From: Pseudolactococcus laudensis
GTDB taxonomy: Bacteria > Bacillota > Bacilli > Lactobacillales > Streptococcaceae
Reading direction: 5' to 3'
Assembly: GCF_013449735.1 (NCBI RefSeq)
Contig: NZ_JACBNY010000003.1
Span: 1-64,000, forward strand
Length of the DNA: 64,000 nt
Shown here in pieces: positions 31,113 to 41,268 of the stretch (position 1 is the stretch's first letter; every line of letters begins with the position of its first letter). Both the position numbers and the translations under genes were made by a program. The notes beneath the pieces are model-generated. The model was not told where the DNA came from. It did not search any database and worked only from the letters and a program-made list of their open reading frames with translations.

Positions 31113-32048
31113 TATTGTTTCGCCAGCTGAAAGTTTTTGAAGACCCTCTGCCGTTTTGAGAACTAATCGTCCAGCCTTATCGATGCGGAGCACCTTTCCA
31201 GTAAAGGTTTTCTGAGCGCATTGGATCTGGGCGTTTTTGTCCAGATCGCTAAAATGTGCTCGATAATCATCAAGGAATTTACCATCTTGGTAAGTGTCAT
31301 ACAAGCCCAAGAACTGATCAATCAGTGAGGCTGCGACTTGGTTTCGGGAAATCGCGAGCTGACTGGTGAGGTAGCCTAGTTCAGTTTGTTTATTTGTCAG
31401 GTTCAGCCCAATGCCGACGATGAGCGCCGAGTAGGTTTGGGTTTCAAAATTTACAATAGCTTCCGTTAGAATGCCCCCAACTTTTTGGCCTTGATAATAA
31501 ATATTATTAATCCATCTGAAGTCTAAATCAATATCAAAAAGTTCCTTAACTGTTCGCCCAACAGCGACAGCAATCGCAGTTGCTAGAAGACTTGGCACGA
31601 CTTGCTGCTCTGGTGTAATCGGTAGTGCAAAGCTGAGATATAAGCCAGTTTGGGCAGGAGAGTCGAAAACTCGACCAAAATGACCTGTTCCTCTAGTCTG
31701 GATATTGGCGATAATAACAGTTGGCTCAGTCACTTCACCATTGACTAGACCTTGTTTGGCATAAACGTTGGTCGAGGGCAGACTGTCAAAAACTTGAACA
31801 GCAATATCATGCTGTAAATCATGGCTAATACCCGCGGCACTCATTTTTTCATCTGGGATATAACGGTAGCCCTTACCAGGACCTCGTTGACTCTCAATCG
31901 TAAATCCATCAGCAGATAGCTTGGTGATAGCCTTCCAAATTGCTGCACGCGAAAGATTTAGTCTAGCGGCTAATTCTTGGCCAGAGACCCACTCATTTTC
32001 ATGGTCAATTAAAAGATTTAAAATGATTTCTGCTGTTGAAGTTGTCAT
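31110..32048 (-). CDS. birA: Bifunctional biotin-[acetyl-CoA-carboxylase] ligase / biotin repressor
   Basis: 312 residues. The N-terminal winged helix (1-65: SGQELAARLNLSRAAIWKAI) gives the repressor function. The catalytic biotin-protein ligase domain contains SLPSTNVYAKQ, QTRGTGHFGRVFDSP (biotinyl-AMP loop, a variant of GRGRxGR) and GQKVGGILTEA with the active-site Lys; a C-terminal SH3-like domain follows. It attaches biotin to acetyl-CoA carboxylase BCCP. A TGT-TAAAAT box ends 5 nt before the ATG and no clear Shine-Dalgarno is present, so a leaderless mRNA is possible. Confidence 0.92.
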   Translation of the reverse strand: MTTSTAEIILNLLIDHENEWVSGQELAARLNLSRAAIWKAITKLSADGFTIESQRGPGKGYRYIPDEKMSAAGISHDLQHDIAVQVFDSLPSTNVYAKQGLVNGEVTEPTVIIANIQTRGTGHFGRVFDSPAQTGLYLSFALPITPEQQVVPSLLATAIAVAVGRTVKELFDIDLDFRWINNIYYQGQKVGGILTEAIVNFETQTYSALIVGIGLNLTNKQTELGYLTSQLAISRNQVAASLIDQFLGLYDTYQDGKFLDDYRAHFSDLDKNAQIQCAQKTFTGKVLRIDKAGRLVLKTAEGLQKLSAGETI

Positions 32049-32109
32049 ACTTCATTTTAACATAAATGCCCTAAAAAATCGGTTTGTTAACGCTTTCTTA
32101 TCTGTTTTT

Positions 32110-32118
32110 TGTTATAAT
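32110..32118 (+). promoter_or_regulatory. Extended -10 promoter abutting the HExxH gene start (leaderless candidate)
   Basis: TGT plus perfect TATAAT (32113-32118), then 7 nt to ATG 32126. No good Shine-Dalgarno fits between them. Confidence 0.55.
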
Positions 32119-32125
32119 AAGAGTT

Positions 32126-33181
32126 ATGAGAAAGAAAAATAAAAAAGGAATAGTTGCCCTTACGATTTTGGTACTGATTTTTGTTGCCTATGGTATCCGA
32201 ATTAATTCGAATACCGATGCTAGTAGCAATCAGTCGAAAACTGAAAAGCTGTCATCAGCAGACATTCAAGCCAAAGCTGATGAGAAGGCTGCAAAGGCTT
32301 ATGAGCCAACACAAGAAATTAAAGCCATAACTGAAAAAATCGGGTTCACAAAAAAAGGACGTGTCTTATTTTATGCGTCTGATCCCCAACTGTTAGATGC
32401 GGAAAATTTTAATGAGGAGGTACCTGATAGTACTGATTCACGTACAATTTTGGGATATTACGATCACCGACAAATCTATCTTTATAATATCCAAAATCAA
32501 GATTTATCAGGTATTGTTGAAGTTACCTCAGCACATGAAACTTTGCACGCTGTTTGGGATAGATTATCCAGTAGTGAGCGCCAAGAGCTGACAAAACTAT
32601 TGGAAGCGGAATATGCCAAAGTCAAAACAGATAAATCGGAAGAAATGTTGGCTGATTATGCCAAGTTTGAGATTGGACAACGTGATAATGAGTTACATTC
32701 GTATTTAGGCACTGAATATCGTCATCTGTCGCCAGAACTTGAAAAGCACTACGCCAAGTATTTTGAAGATAGAGACAAAATTGTAACCATGTTCGAAAGC
32801 TATGAATCTAAGTTTGATGCATTAGATAAGCAGTCAGAGCAGTTATCAGCGGAGTTGACGGCATTAAAAGCACAAATCGATACTGATATGCCTCAGTATG
32901 ATACTGATCTCGCTAATTTAAATGATGAAATTGAAGCCTTTAATGTTAGGGCAGAGAATTATTACTATACTAGCGAGGCGGACTTTTATGCGGATAGAAA
33001 TGCTTTGGAGCAGAGAGCGGCCGAATTAGAAGCGCGTCAAACACAAATCAATATTAACATTGATCATTATAATACCAAAGCAGCTGAGCTTAATCAAATT
33101 GCCTTGAAAGCTTCAGAATTTAATAAGAGTATCAATTCAAAAGCAACTGATCCAAGCCAACCTGCTAAGAAGGCAGAGTGA
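32126..33181 (+). CDS. Membrane-anchored HExxH protein with C-terminal coiled coil (putative metallopeptidase)
   Basis: 351 residues. A basic N-terminus (RKKNKK) and single TM (8-25) are followed by an extracytoplasmic domain. SAHETLHAVWD contains HExxH (His137, Glu138, His141), and Glu189 or Glu197 downstream (RDNELHSYLGTE) could be the third zinc ligand of a gluzincin. Residues 215-345 are a coiled coil (DKQSEQLSAELTALKAQID onward). I do not recognise a named family; protease activity is inferred from the motif alone. Start chosen at ATG 32126, giving a normal membrane anchor. Confidence 0.65.
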   Translation: MRKKNKKGIVALTILVLIFVAYGIRINSNTDASSNQSKTEKLSSADIQAKADEKAAKAYEPTQEIKAITEKIGFTKKGRVLFYASDPQLLDAENFNEEVPDSTDSRTILGYYDHRQIYLYNIQNQDLSGIVEVTSAHETLHAVWDRLSSSERQELTKLLEAEYAKVKTDKSEEMLADYAKFEIGQRDNELHSYLGTEYRHLSPELEKHYAKYFEDRDKIVTMFESYESKFDALDKQSEQLSAELTALKAQIDTDMPQYDTDLANLNDEIEAFNVRAENYYYTSEADFYADRNALEQRAAELEARQTQININIDHYNTKAAELNQIALKASEFNKSINSKATDPSQPAKKAE

Positions 33182-33241
33182 AGTTACTAACAATAAGATA
33201 TTATCTTAAAAAAATCAGGTTTATGGCTTGGTTTTTTGAGT

Positions 33242-33273
33242 AAAAAAAATCTCAAGTCAGTAAACTTGAGATT
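33242..33273 (-). terminator. Terminator of the peptidase-E-like gene
   Basis: AATCTCAAG (33249-33257) pairs with CTTGAGATT (33265-33273). The A-run on the plus strand gives a U-run on the minus-strand RNA. A weaker GU-rich hairpin at about 33208-33237 could terminate the convergent gene. Confidence 0.8.
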
Positions 33274-33298
33274 AGGGTGGCGATTCATAACATTAATT

Positions 33299-33910
33299 TT
33301 AGCTTACTCTAACATCGTCGCCTGATACCATAATTACTTGATCATTTGAGATAGGTTTTAGAGTTAATTTATTGTCGTAATTCGTTAAGATTTCTTGCGC
33401 TTCATCTTCAAAGGGCGCATTGGTGACATGTGGTACTGTATAAAAATCAACCAGGTTAAGTCCTTGTGTATTGGTCAGTAATGGTGCTTTTTTAGTGCTA
33501 TCCATGGCTGAGATATAGGCAATATCAGGTGATGTGATGATTGAGCCTGCAGATTCACCGATATATGGTTTGCCTAGGTTGACTTGTTCAATGATGAGTT
33601 GATCAGCACCTGTTCGTTTTAATTCTTGTAGTAAAAAGAAGGAGTTGCCACCTGAAACATAGATATAATCATTTTGGCAGAGCTTGCTTTGGATATCGCT
33701 TGCTGAGGCCGTAGAGACTTCTAGGATGTCAATAATTAAACCAAGTGTTTCAAAAGCTGCTTTGGCGGATATAACATAACCATCATATTCTTGTGGCACA
33801 TTGGCAGTTGGAATAAAGGTTACAACTTTTCCAGCTAATTTTTCGCCGATAAATGCTGGTAAACGATTGGCAACGTCATCAAATGAAGACGTGAGAAATA
33901 ATTTTTTCAT
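33299..33910 (-). CDS. Peptidase E-like (S51) class I glutamine-amidotransferase-fold protein
   Basis: 203 residues of the S51 dipeptidase E family. The nucleophile elbow GESAGS holds Ser120; YVSGGNSFFLLQEL (84-97) is the conserved glycine loop, and VPHVTNAPFEDEA supplies the likely His. Classical PepE cleaves Asp-X dipeptides; this shorter lactococcal/streptococcal branch may differ in substrate. GGGAG lies 10 nt before the ATG. Monocistronic, with its own terminator. Confidence 0.8.
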   Translation of the reverse strand: MKKLFLTSSFDDVANRLPAFIGEKLAGKVVTFIPTANVPQEYDGYVISAKAAFETLGLIIDILEVSTASASDIQSKLCQNDYIYVSGGNSFFLLQELKRTGADQLIIEQVNLGKPYIGESAGSIITSPDIAYISAMDSTKKAPLLTNTQGLNLVDFYTVPHVTNAPFEDEAQEILTNYDNKLTLKPISNDQVIMVSGDDVRVS

Positions 33911-34076
33911 GCGTTAAACTCCCTAATTTAGTGTACCTATAGGCAACTTTGTACTAAATACCAGTATAACATAACAGAGGTCTGAGGACTCATCTTGATA
34001 GATCTAAACCTGTTGTTGCCGGTAGCTCACACGTATTTTCCAAAAGTGCCCTTACCTAGCAATCCGCCGGTAAATC

Positions 34077-34085
34077 TGCTATACT
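34077..34085 (+). promoter_or_regulatory. Extended -10 promoter of mnmA
   Basis: TGC plus TATACT (34080-34085), about 90 nt before mnmA. No clear -35. Confidence 0.45.
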
Positions 34086-34148
34086 AGAATAGTTAATGAC
34101 GCCCTTCAAAGCGATTGATTAACGGGGAGCAGCTTTGCGTGTTCCTAA

Positions 34149-35300
<1,152 letters not shown>

Positions 35301-35314
35301 TATTTTTATGGTAG

Positions 35315-35338
35315 AAAACGTCTTTGGACGTTTTTTAT
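35315..35338 (+). terminator. Terminator of mnmA
   Basis: AAAACGTC (35315-35322) pairs with GACGTTTT (35327-35334), with T residues after. Confidence 0.85.
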
Positions 35339-35600
35339 TATGACTTTGAAACCTTCGCCTGGACGTTTTTGTAATTTACCTAATAGCCGTTATAAAGTAT
35401 TATGTCGTTGGTGGAAAAATACTGTAATCTAATTTATTTATTAATCAAAACATGCTCAACCGTGCTAAACATGGAACTGATACCGTATTTTGACCACAAG
35501 AAATTCATAATCAGGTTCATCAGTTTGGAACTGTGAACAGTGACTTATATGTATGTTGCTCTTTATTAAAGTGTGATATCTTGCTTTACATGATACTTGA
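35339..35600. other. Intergenic stretch without a recognisable gene
   Basis: AT-rich sequence between the mnmA terminator and the 18-codon ORF. I see no ORF with a ribosome site, no RNA gene and no clear promoter. Confidence 0.5.
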
Positions 35601-35619
35601 TTGAAAGGAGTTATTTTAA

Positions 35620-35676
35620 ATGCAATATGTATTTTCTGCAAAAGGTAATGTAAGCGTTGACATTAAAAAAATTTAA
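35620..35676 (+). CDS. 18-residue ORF (MQYVFSAKGNVSVDIKKI) upstream of an ABC transporter
   Basis: ATG 35620 lies 9 nt after GAAAGGAG, a strong ribosome site, and the frame reads 18 codons to TAA 35674. The peptide is mixed hydrophobic and basic and lacks a signal peptide or a double-glycine leader. The -35 of the ABC transporter promoter lies inside it. It could be a leader or regulatory peptide, a transported peptide, or the truncated start of a lost gene. No family is recognised; translation is predicted only from the ribosome site. Confidence 0.4.
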   Translation: MQYVFSAKGNVSVDIKKI

Positions 35677-35686
35677 GGTATACAAT
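35657..35686 (+). promoter_or_regulatory. Promoter of the FtsX-type ABC transporter
   Basis: TTGACA (35657-35662), 18-nt spacer, TACAAT (35681-35686), about 110 nt before the ATPase gene. A second -10-like TATAAT follows at about 35697. Confidence 0.65.
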
Positions 35687-35804
35687 AGTGACTGTGTATA
35701 ATATAACCAAAGGAAGAAATTAGGCAAAGACGTCAATCAAAAGAGTAAGGAAACTATACTAGAAGTTTATATAACGTATTTCAAAGTTAGGTTGAGGAAA
35801 AATT

Positions 35805-36533
35805 ATGAATCGTACAATTATAAATATCAAAAATGTGACAAAGGAAATTACGTTAGGTAAATCGAACAATATAATAAGAATAATAGATGATATTTCTCTT
35901 GAAGTAAACAAAGGTGAGTTTTTAAGTATAGTCGGTCCATCTGGATCCGGTAAAAGCACACTATTAAATATTATTTCTGGTCTGTCAACGCCTACAAGTG
36001 GCGAGGTCTTTTTGGAAGCTCAAAATATATACGCGCTAAATTCAAAAAAATTGGCTAGATTAAGAAGAGAGAGAATCGGATTTATTTTTCAACAATACAA
36101 TTTAATTTCTGCTCTGCCAGTATTTGAAAATATTGCTTTACAATTAAGACTAAGTCATCAAAAAATTGATAAGAATCAAATTGATAAATTACTCAATAGT
36201 ATTAATTTTGAGCCAAAATCAACGGCAAGTATTGATTCTCTATCAGGAGGGGAAAAACAAAAAGTTGCGATAGCCAGAGTATTAGCAACTGATTGCGAAA
36301 TTATATTTGCAGATGAGCCAACGGGTGCCTTAGATTCAGTTTCAAGTGAAAAAGTATTTGAAATTTTAAGAGAAATAACCAATCAAGGCAAAACAGTTAT
36401 CATGGTCACTCATAATATTGAAATGGCATCAAGAACTGACCGGGCAGTTGTGATACGTGATGGGAAAATACAAAATATTTTGTCGAATCCTACTGAAGCC
36501 TCACTTCTTCATGAAATAGCGGGGAATTTATAA
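35805..36533 (+). CDS. ABC transporter ATP-binding protein (MacB/LolD type)
   Basis: 242 residues with Walker A GPSGSGKST (45-53), Q-loop FIFQQYNLI, signature LSGGEKQKVAIAR and Walker B IIFADEPTGALDS. This is the MacB/LolD/BceA class of ATPases that work with FtsX-like permeases. The gene is AT-rich. It ends 1 nt before the permease gene. Substrate unknown; such pairs usually move or sense antimicrobial peptides. Confidence 0.85.
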   Translation: MNRTIINIKNVTKEITLGKSNNIIRIIDDISLEVNKGEFLSIVGPSGSGKSTLLNIISGLSTPTSGEVFLEAQNIYALNSKKLARLRRERIGFIFQQYNLISALPVFENIALQLRLSHQKIDKNQIDKLLNSINFEPKSTASIDSLSGGEKQKVAIARVLATDCEIIFADEPTGALDSVSSEKVFEILREITNQGKTVIMVTHNIEMASRTDRAVVIRDGKIQNILSNPTEASLLHEIAGNL

Positions 36534-36534
36534 T

Positions 36535-37896
36535 ATGATTTCACTAGCATGGCTTCAATTTAAATATTCTTGGAAAATATGGATTTTTTCCCTCCCTGTT
36601 TTTATGACTTGTGCTTTTGTCATTAATATTTGCTTAACTAATTTTTTTAACTTTAGTAATAGTAGTTTGATAAATGATGACATGTCAAGTAATACCCAAC
36701 TGTTTTTTATTCCAATAGTATTTGGTGGGATTATGGTACCAATAGTTTTAAAAAATACTGTTAAAGAAATATTAAACGGTTTACGAAAACAAAATAATTT
36801 ACAAATTATTTTGGGAATGACGCCTGAGTATCTTGCTATTTTATCAGGTATAGAATTATCTATTGCCAGTATATTAGGTGCAATAGGTGGTTCTATTATA
36901 GCAACTCTCTTTGCTCAAACTTTTTATAATTTTCTTGTCAGCGCCCAAGGAACTCAACAATTTCCTGTTCTGACGATCAGGTTTTCGTTCCAATCTTTTT
37001 TTATCACATTGTTACTCATTACAATTGTGACTTTGTATAGTGGCTATACTAGATCAAGACGAACATTCTATAAAATTCAAAAAAATATCGAAAATATAAA
37101 TATAAAAAATAGGGATAAATTTTATTATTTGAAAGTAATCTTTATGCTAGTTTTAAATATATTTATCATGACATACTTCTTGTCACTTTTACCAGAGAGA
37201 ATAGGGATAAGTTCTTTTGGTGCCCAAAGCGTTTTATTGATTTTCCTAGAAATAATTGCTATATCATTGTTAATAAATGTATGCGGAAAAATAATTTTAT
37301 TATTCTTTTCTAGAATTTTCAATATGATAGCCAATAGATTTAGATTATCTTTGCTAAACTTAGCAACTTATAGCATTAATGAGCATTTTGATACGTTCAA
37401 AAAAGTCTATATCCCGATAACAATTATCAGTATATTTGTTTCTGGGTTTTCTTCACTACTTATTGATTTACCTGACGGTGGCGATGCAGGAACTAGAACT
37501 TCAAATATGGTTGTCTTTTTAAGTGCGCCAATACTTATTGCATTAGCAATTACCATATGTATGATGATGTTACTGCAAGAAAAAGAAACCTTTGAAATCA
37601 AACAATTATTTATTTTAGGGTTAAGACCTCTAGATATTTTTTTAAAGAAAGAATTTGAAATTCTAATTTATTCATTTACAACACTACTAATATCTCTGAC
37701 GTGTAATTTTGTGCTGAGTTTAATGTTTGTCAGAATAACTCAACTGTTTAATAAAAATATGGTTTGGACTAATATCTGGCTCCCCTCCCTTTTGCTTTCA
37801 TTAGCAATCTTTGTTTTAATGTCAATTGTAGCTATGATTAAAGTAATAAACACGAAATGGGATATTTTAGAATTTAATATAGATACAGATATCTAG
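36535..37896 (+). CDS. FtsX-like ABC transporter permease
   Basis: 453 residues with roughly eight TM helices: one near the N-terminus (17-38), three at about 55-70, 95-120 and 150-170, a pair near 200-250, and others between 295 and 445. There is no large extracellular domain of the BceB kind. The N-terminal region WLQFKYSWKIW starts at a cytoplasmic amphipathic segment. It is the membrane partner of the ATPase just upstream. Strongly AT-rich, suggesting accessory DNA. Confidence 0.75.
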   Translation: MISLAWLQFKYSWKIWIFSLPVFMTCAFVINICLTNFFNFSNSSLINDDMSSNTQLFFIPIVFGGIMVPIVLKNTVKEILNGLRKQNNLQIILGMTPEYLAILSGIELSIASILGAIGGSIIATLFAQTFYNFLVSAQGTQQFPVLTIRFSFQSFFITLLLITIVTLYSGYTRSRRTFYKIQKNIENINIKNRDKFYYLKVIFMLVLNIFIMTYFLSLLPERIGISSFGAQSVLLIFLEIIAISLLINVCGKIILLFFSRIFNMIANRFRLSLLNLATYSINEHFDTFKKVYIPITIISIFVSGFSSLLIDLPDGGDAGTRTSNMVVFLSAPILIALAITICMMMLLQEKETFEIKQLFILGLRPLDIFLKKEFEILIYSFTTLLISLTCNFVLSLMFVRITQLFNKNMVWTNIWLPSLLLSLAIFVLMSIVAMIKVINTKWDILEFNIDTDI

Positions 37897-38066
37897 TAGG
37901 CTAATATTTTTAAAGCTGATAAAAAAAGAAAAATGATTGTATTGATGTGAACCCAAGTATATAGATTTTCCAAAAAAGGGAAGTCTTTTCTAATGGCGAA
38001 ATATTTGTTTGATTTTTTGCATGAAAAAGATTAAACAAAAGTTTTTTGAGGACGAAAAAGAATCAA

Positions 38067-38110
38067 TACCAATTTCGCATTGTTTTGTCAAAAGAATACC
38101 GAAATGGTAA
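38067..38110. repeat. Dispersed TACCGATTTCG element, copy 3
   Basis: TACCAATTTCGCATTGTTTT followed by GTCAAAAGAATACCGAAATGGTA matches 25921-25964 along its whole length with the same imperfect terminal inverted repeat. As at 25921, it lies between two convergent genes. Confidence 0.65.
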
Positions 38111-38144
38111 AAATTCACCATGTTTCCATAAATTACCGTAGGCT

Positions 38145-38179
38145 ATAAAAAAATCCATCACATGATAGTGATAGATTTT
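38145..38179 (-). terminator. Terminator of the malolactic operon
   Basis: AAAATCCATCAC (38150-38161) pairs with GTGATAGATTTT (38168-38179) with one G-U pair; the plus-strand A-run gives the U-run on the minus strand. Confidence 0.8.
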
Positions 38180-38189
38180 CATAATTTAT

Positions 38190-39471
38190 TTAAGGATAAA
38201 AGAGTCGAATCAAGATACCGCCCATGATCAGTACGATAGCACCACAGAGTCGATTGCCCATTTGGGCGAAGGCAATCATTTCCATCCGGTCGGACGCGGA
38301 TAGAACGGCGATATTACCAGTACCACCCATGGAGTTATTAATCATACCAGCGCCAATGGCTGTCTCCACTGGATACATACCGAGTACCTTACCTAGGAAC
38401 CAGCTCGCTAGTCCCATGGCAACAACACTTGTTAAGCAGAGAATGACAAATTGCCAAGTCAAGGCTGAAGCTAAAGTTTTCAGGTCGATTAAGGCCAAAC
38501 CTATCCCAGCTAAAACAGCATGGGTTAGATTGGTCATGACGACTTCATTAAACATAATGACCGATTCTTCTAATTGTTTTGGTACGGTATTTGTTGCTTT
38601 GATGATAAAGACGATGATAATCATAAAGGCATATTCGTGAACTTTTGGAAAGAAGTTATTGAGTAGACAACCCACCATCAGTAGTGAGAAGGCAAAGAGC
38701 ATACCGACACCGATGCGTTGGGCATCAAGTTTAATTTTTGGTCGCTCAAGTTCTTCTTTAGTTGCTGAAATTAATGTCCCATGGCCATTGTATTTGGTGT
38801 TAGCAAAAACTTTTGAAATAGACAGGGCACCAATAATCGCCATAATGTTCCCGAAAGTCACAGCAGGTGCGAGTTGTGAGAAGATAGCGGCTTGGCTACC
38901 ATGTGCTAGACCATAGGCATAGATTTGAGACAGTGGTGTGATCCCTGCGCCCATACCGCCTGCCATCATTGGCATTGAAACGTACATGACTGAGTGCGCA
39001 AAACCTTTGCCAAGCAACATCCCCATGCCACCGACTGCAAAAAAAGCCGATGACCATTGTAATCAAAGTGACAGGAATAAATTTAGTAGACGCTTTAATC
39101 AAGAGCTTGCGATTCATGCCTAAAATAGAGCCACAAATCAGTGCTGCGATATAAAAATCAAGAAAGCCGAATTGACCGCCCATGAATTTACCAACGGCAC
39201 CAATAACGTTTTTAGGAATGACGTGGCCAAAAGATAGAAGTGTTGCGCCAATCAGCGTAAAGACAGATCCATCGCCAAGATAGGAGTTGACGATAGGCAG
39301 TTTTTCACCGATATAGTAGAGGAGATGTCCTAAGACAACTAGTAACAAGGTGATACCAACCATATTTAGTGGTAGTTTACCAAGTGCAATCACGCTTGCG
39401 AGAATCACGATAAAAAAGGTATAGAGTGGCAAACTAATCCCTGAAATTTTGATAGTTTTTAAATCTTTCAT
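38190..39471 (-). pseudogene. mleP: 2-hydroxycarboxylate (malate) transporter, frameshifted in a homopolymer
   Basis: Transporter of the 2-hydroxycarboxylate family (CitS/MleP/CimH), which exchanges malate for lactate. The N-terminal frame reads MKDLKTIKISGISLPLYTF to TLITMVIGFF, then shifts. The remainder continues in another frame from FAVGGMGMLLGKGFAHS to the C-terminus with the conserved MINNSMGGTGNIAVLSA. The break lies at an A7 run on the plus strand (39039-39045; T7 in the mRNA); six Ts would give an intact protein of about 426 residues. It may be a real loss, a phase-variable tract or a sequencing error. It lies 21 nt after mleS in the same operon. Confidence 0.82.
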
Positions 39472-39492
39472 TTTCTCTTCTCTTAAGTCCTC

Positions 39493-41115
39493 TTAGTATT
39501 CTGGATACCATTTGAGGTCTTGGACAGCTTTAGACATATCAGTTTCTTCAGCTTGGGCTAAACCTTGTTTTTGAGCCATTTTTGCGACTGCTTCAGCGAC
39601 TTTAATAGAGACGTCCGCAACATATTGGAATGGTGGGAGAACTGGCGCACCTGGTTGGTTTAAATCAACCATACCACTCAAGGAATGAGCAGCTGCACCA
39701 ATCATTTCATCAGTCAAGAGTGATGCTTCAGACGCTAACATACCAAGTCCTAAACCGGGATAAATCAAAGCGTTATTTGCTTGACCGATTTGATAATCAA
39801 CACCTTTATATTGAACGGTACCTGAAGGAACGCCAGTTGCGACAAAGGCTTTACCTTCTGACCACTCAATGACTTGTTCAGCAGTCGCTTCTAATTTTTT
39901 CGTTGGATTTGAAATTGGGAAAATGACTGGACGTTCTGTATTGTCACACATGGCTTCAACGACTTCTTTTGTGAAGGCACCAGCATCAGTAGACGTACCA
40001 ACTAAAATAGTTGGTTTTACTGTTTTGACAACATGAAGTAAATTAGTCATATCACCAACATTTACAAAATCGGCATGTTTCTTAGCAAAAGGTTTTTGAG
40101 CAGGCGTTAAGTCTGTCATGTCATCAAAGAGCAAACCTTGTTTATCCATCATAAAGAAGTGTTGGTAGGCTTCTTCTTCTGAAAGACCTTCGCTGACCAT
40201 TTCTGCATGCACGCGACTAGCGATACCTGCACCTGCAGACCCACCACCATAACATAGATAAACTTGATCAGTTAACTTATCACCTGTAATATCAAGGGCA
40301 CCAAAGACACCACCGAGCACGACGATACCAGTACCTTGAATGTCGTCATTAAAGGTTGGGATTGATTTTTTATATTTGTCTAAAATGGTTGCAGCATTTG
40401 AGCGACCGAAATCTTCCCAATGCAAGTAAAGTTTAGGGAACATTTCTTCAGCGGTTGTGACAAATTGATCGATAAAGTCATAATATTGATCCCCGTAGAG
40501 ACGTTCTTGATGATTACCGAGGTACAATGGATCTTCTAAAAGTTCATTTCTGCTTGTGCCAGCATCGATAACGATTGGCAAAACAGACGCAGGATCAATC
40601 CCAGCTGCTGCTGTATAGATCATCAATTTACCGACTGAAATATCCACACCTTGTGTGCCCCAATCTCCAATACCTAAGATTCCTTCTGCATCCGTTACAA
40701 CAATGAGACGGATTTTACGGTCGCCTGCAGCATTTTTAAAAGTTTCTGCGATGTTTTCTGGGTGGTTGATATCGAGGTAAGCGGCATATTGTGTATCCAC
40801 AAAGAGGTGGCTGTAGTTTTCGATCGTGTCCGCAATGATTGGATCGTAGACGATTGGGTTAAATTCAACGATGTGTTGGTTGAAGAGGTAGTAGAACAAA
40901 GTCCGGTTGGTGTTGAAAATTTCCATTAAGAAATGACGTTTTTCCAAGTCGTTGGGTTTCATCAAATAATGTTGATAGGTTTGTTCAGCTTGTTCTTCAA
41001 TGGTTTGAACATGGGGCGGTAAAATACCGATCAGGCCAAGTTCTTGACGTTCCTCCATGGTAAAAGCAGTTCCTTTATTTAGGAACGGGTTGTTTAAAAT
41101 GTCGTGTGCACGCAT
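39493..41115 (-). CDS. mleS: Malolactic enzyme
   Basis: 540 residues, NAD- and Mn-dependent conversion of L-malate to L-lactate and CO2. It belongs to the malic enzyme family: the malate-binding domain contains [19 protein letters not shown] and [15 protein letters not shown]; the metal site is [10 protein letters not shown] and [10 protein letters not shown]; the Rossmann nucleotide loop is [12 protein letters not shown]. Length, the [19 protein letters not shown] start and the partner transporter favour malolactic enzyme over malic enzyme. RBS GAGGAG precedes the ATG. Divergent mleR is the likely activator. Confidence 0.92.
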   Translation of the reverse strand: MRAHDILNNPFLNKGTAFTMEERQELGLIGILPPHVQTIEEQAEQTYQHYLMKPNDLEKRHFLMEIFNTNRTLFYYLFNQHIVEFNPIVYDPIIADTIENYSHLFVDTQYAAYLDINHPENIAETFKNAAGDRKIRLIVVTDAEGILGIGDWGTQGVDISVGKLMIYTAAAGIDPASVLPIVIDAGTSRNELLEDPLYLGNHQERLYGDQYYDFIDQFVTTAEEMFPKLYLHWEDFGRSNAATILDKYKKSIPTFNDDIQGTGIVVLGGVFGALDITGDKLTDQVYLCYGGGSAGAGIASRVHAEMVSEGLSEEEAYQHFFMMDKQGLLFDDMTDLTPAQKPFAKKHADFVNVGDMTNLLHVVKTVKPTILVGTSTDAGAFTKEVVEAMCDNTERPVIFPISNPTKKLEATAEQVIEWSEGKAFVATGVPSGTVQYKGVDYQIGQANNALIYPGLGLGMLASEASLLTDEMIGAAAHSLSGMVDLNQPGAPVLPPFQYVADVSIKVAEAVAKMAQKQGLAQAEETDMSKAVQDLKWYPEY

Positions 41116-41268
41116 GTGTGTCTCCTCTATTAGTTATAAAATATTTTTTATATTGGCTAGTTTACACCCTATAAAATCTTATAGTCAACTCAAGCTGTTA
41201 CGATAAATTTTATTTATAACAAATAAGTGCTGATATGTTAAAATGGTCAAAAAGGGGTGCGTTCTATC

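Noticed and set aside
36535-37896. BceB-type bacitracin sensor/transporter
   Set aside because: No large extracellular domain and no adjacent two-component system; kept as a generic FtsX-like permease.
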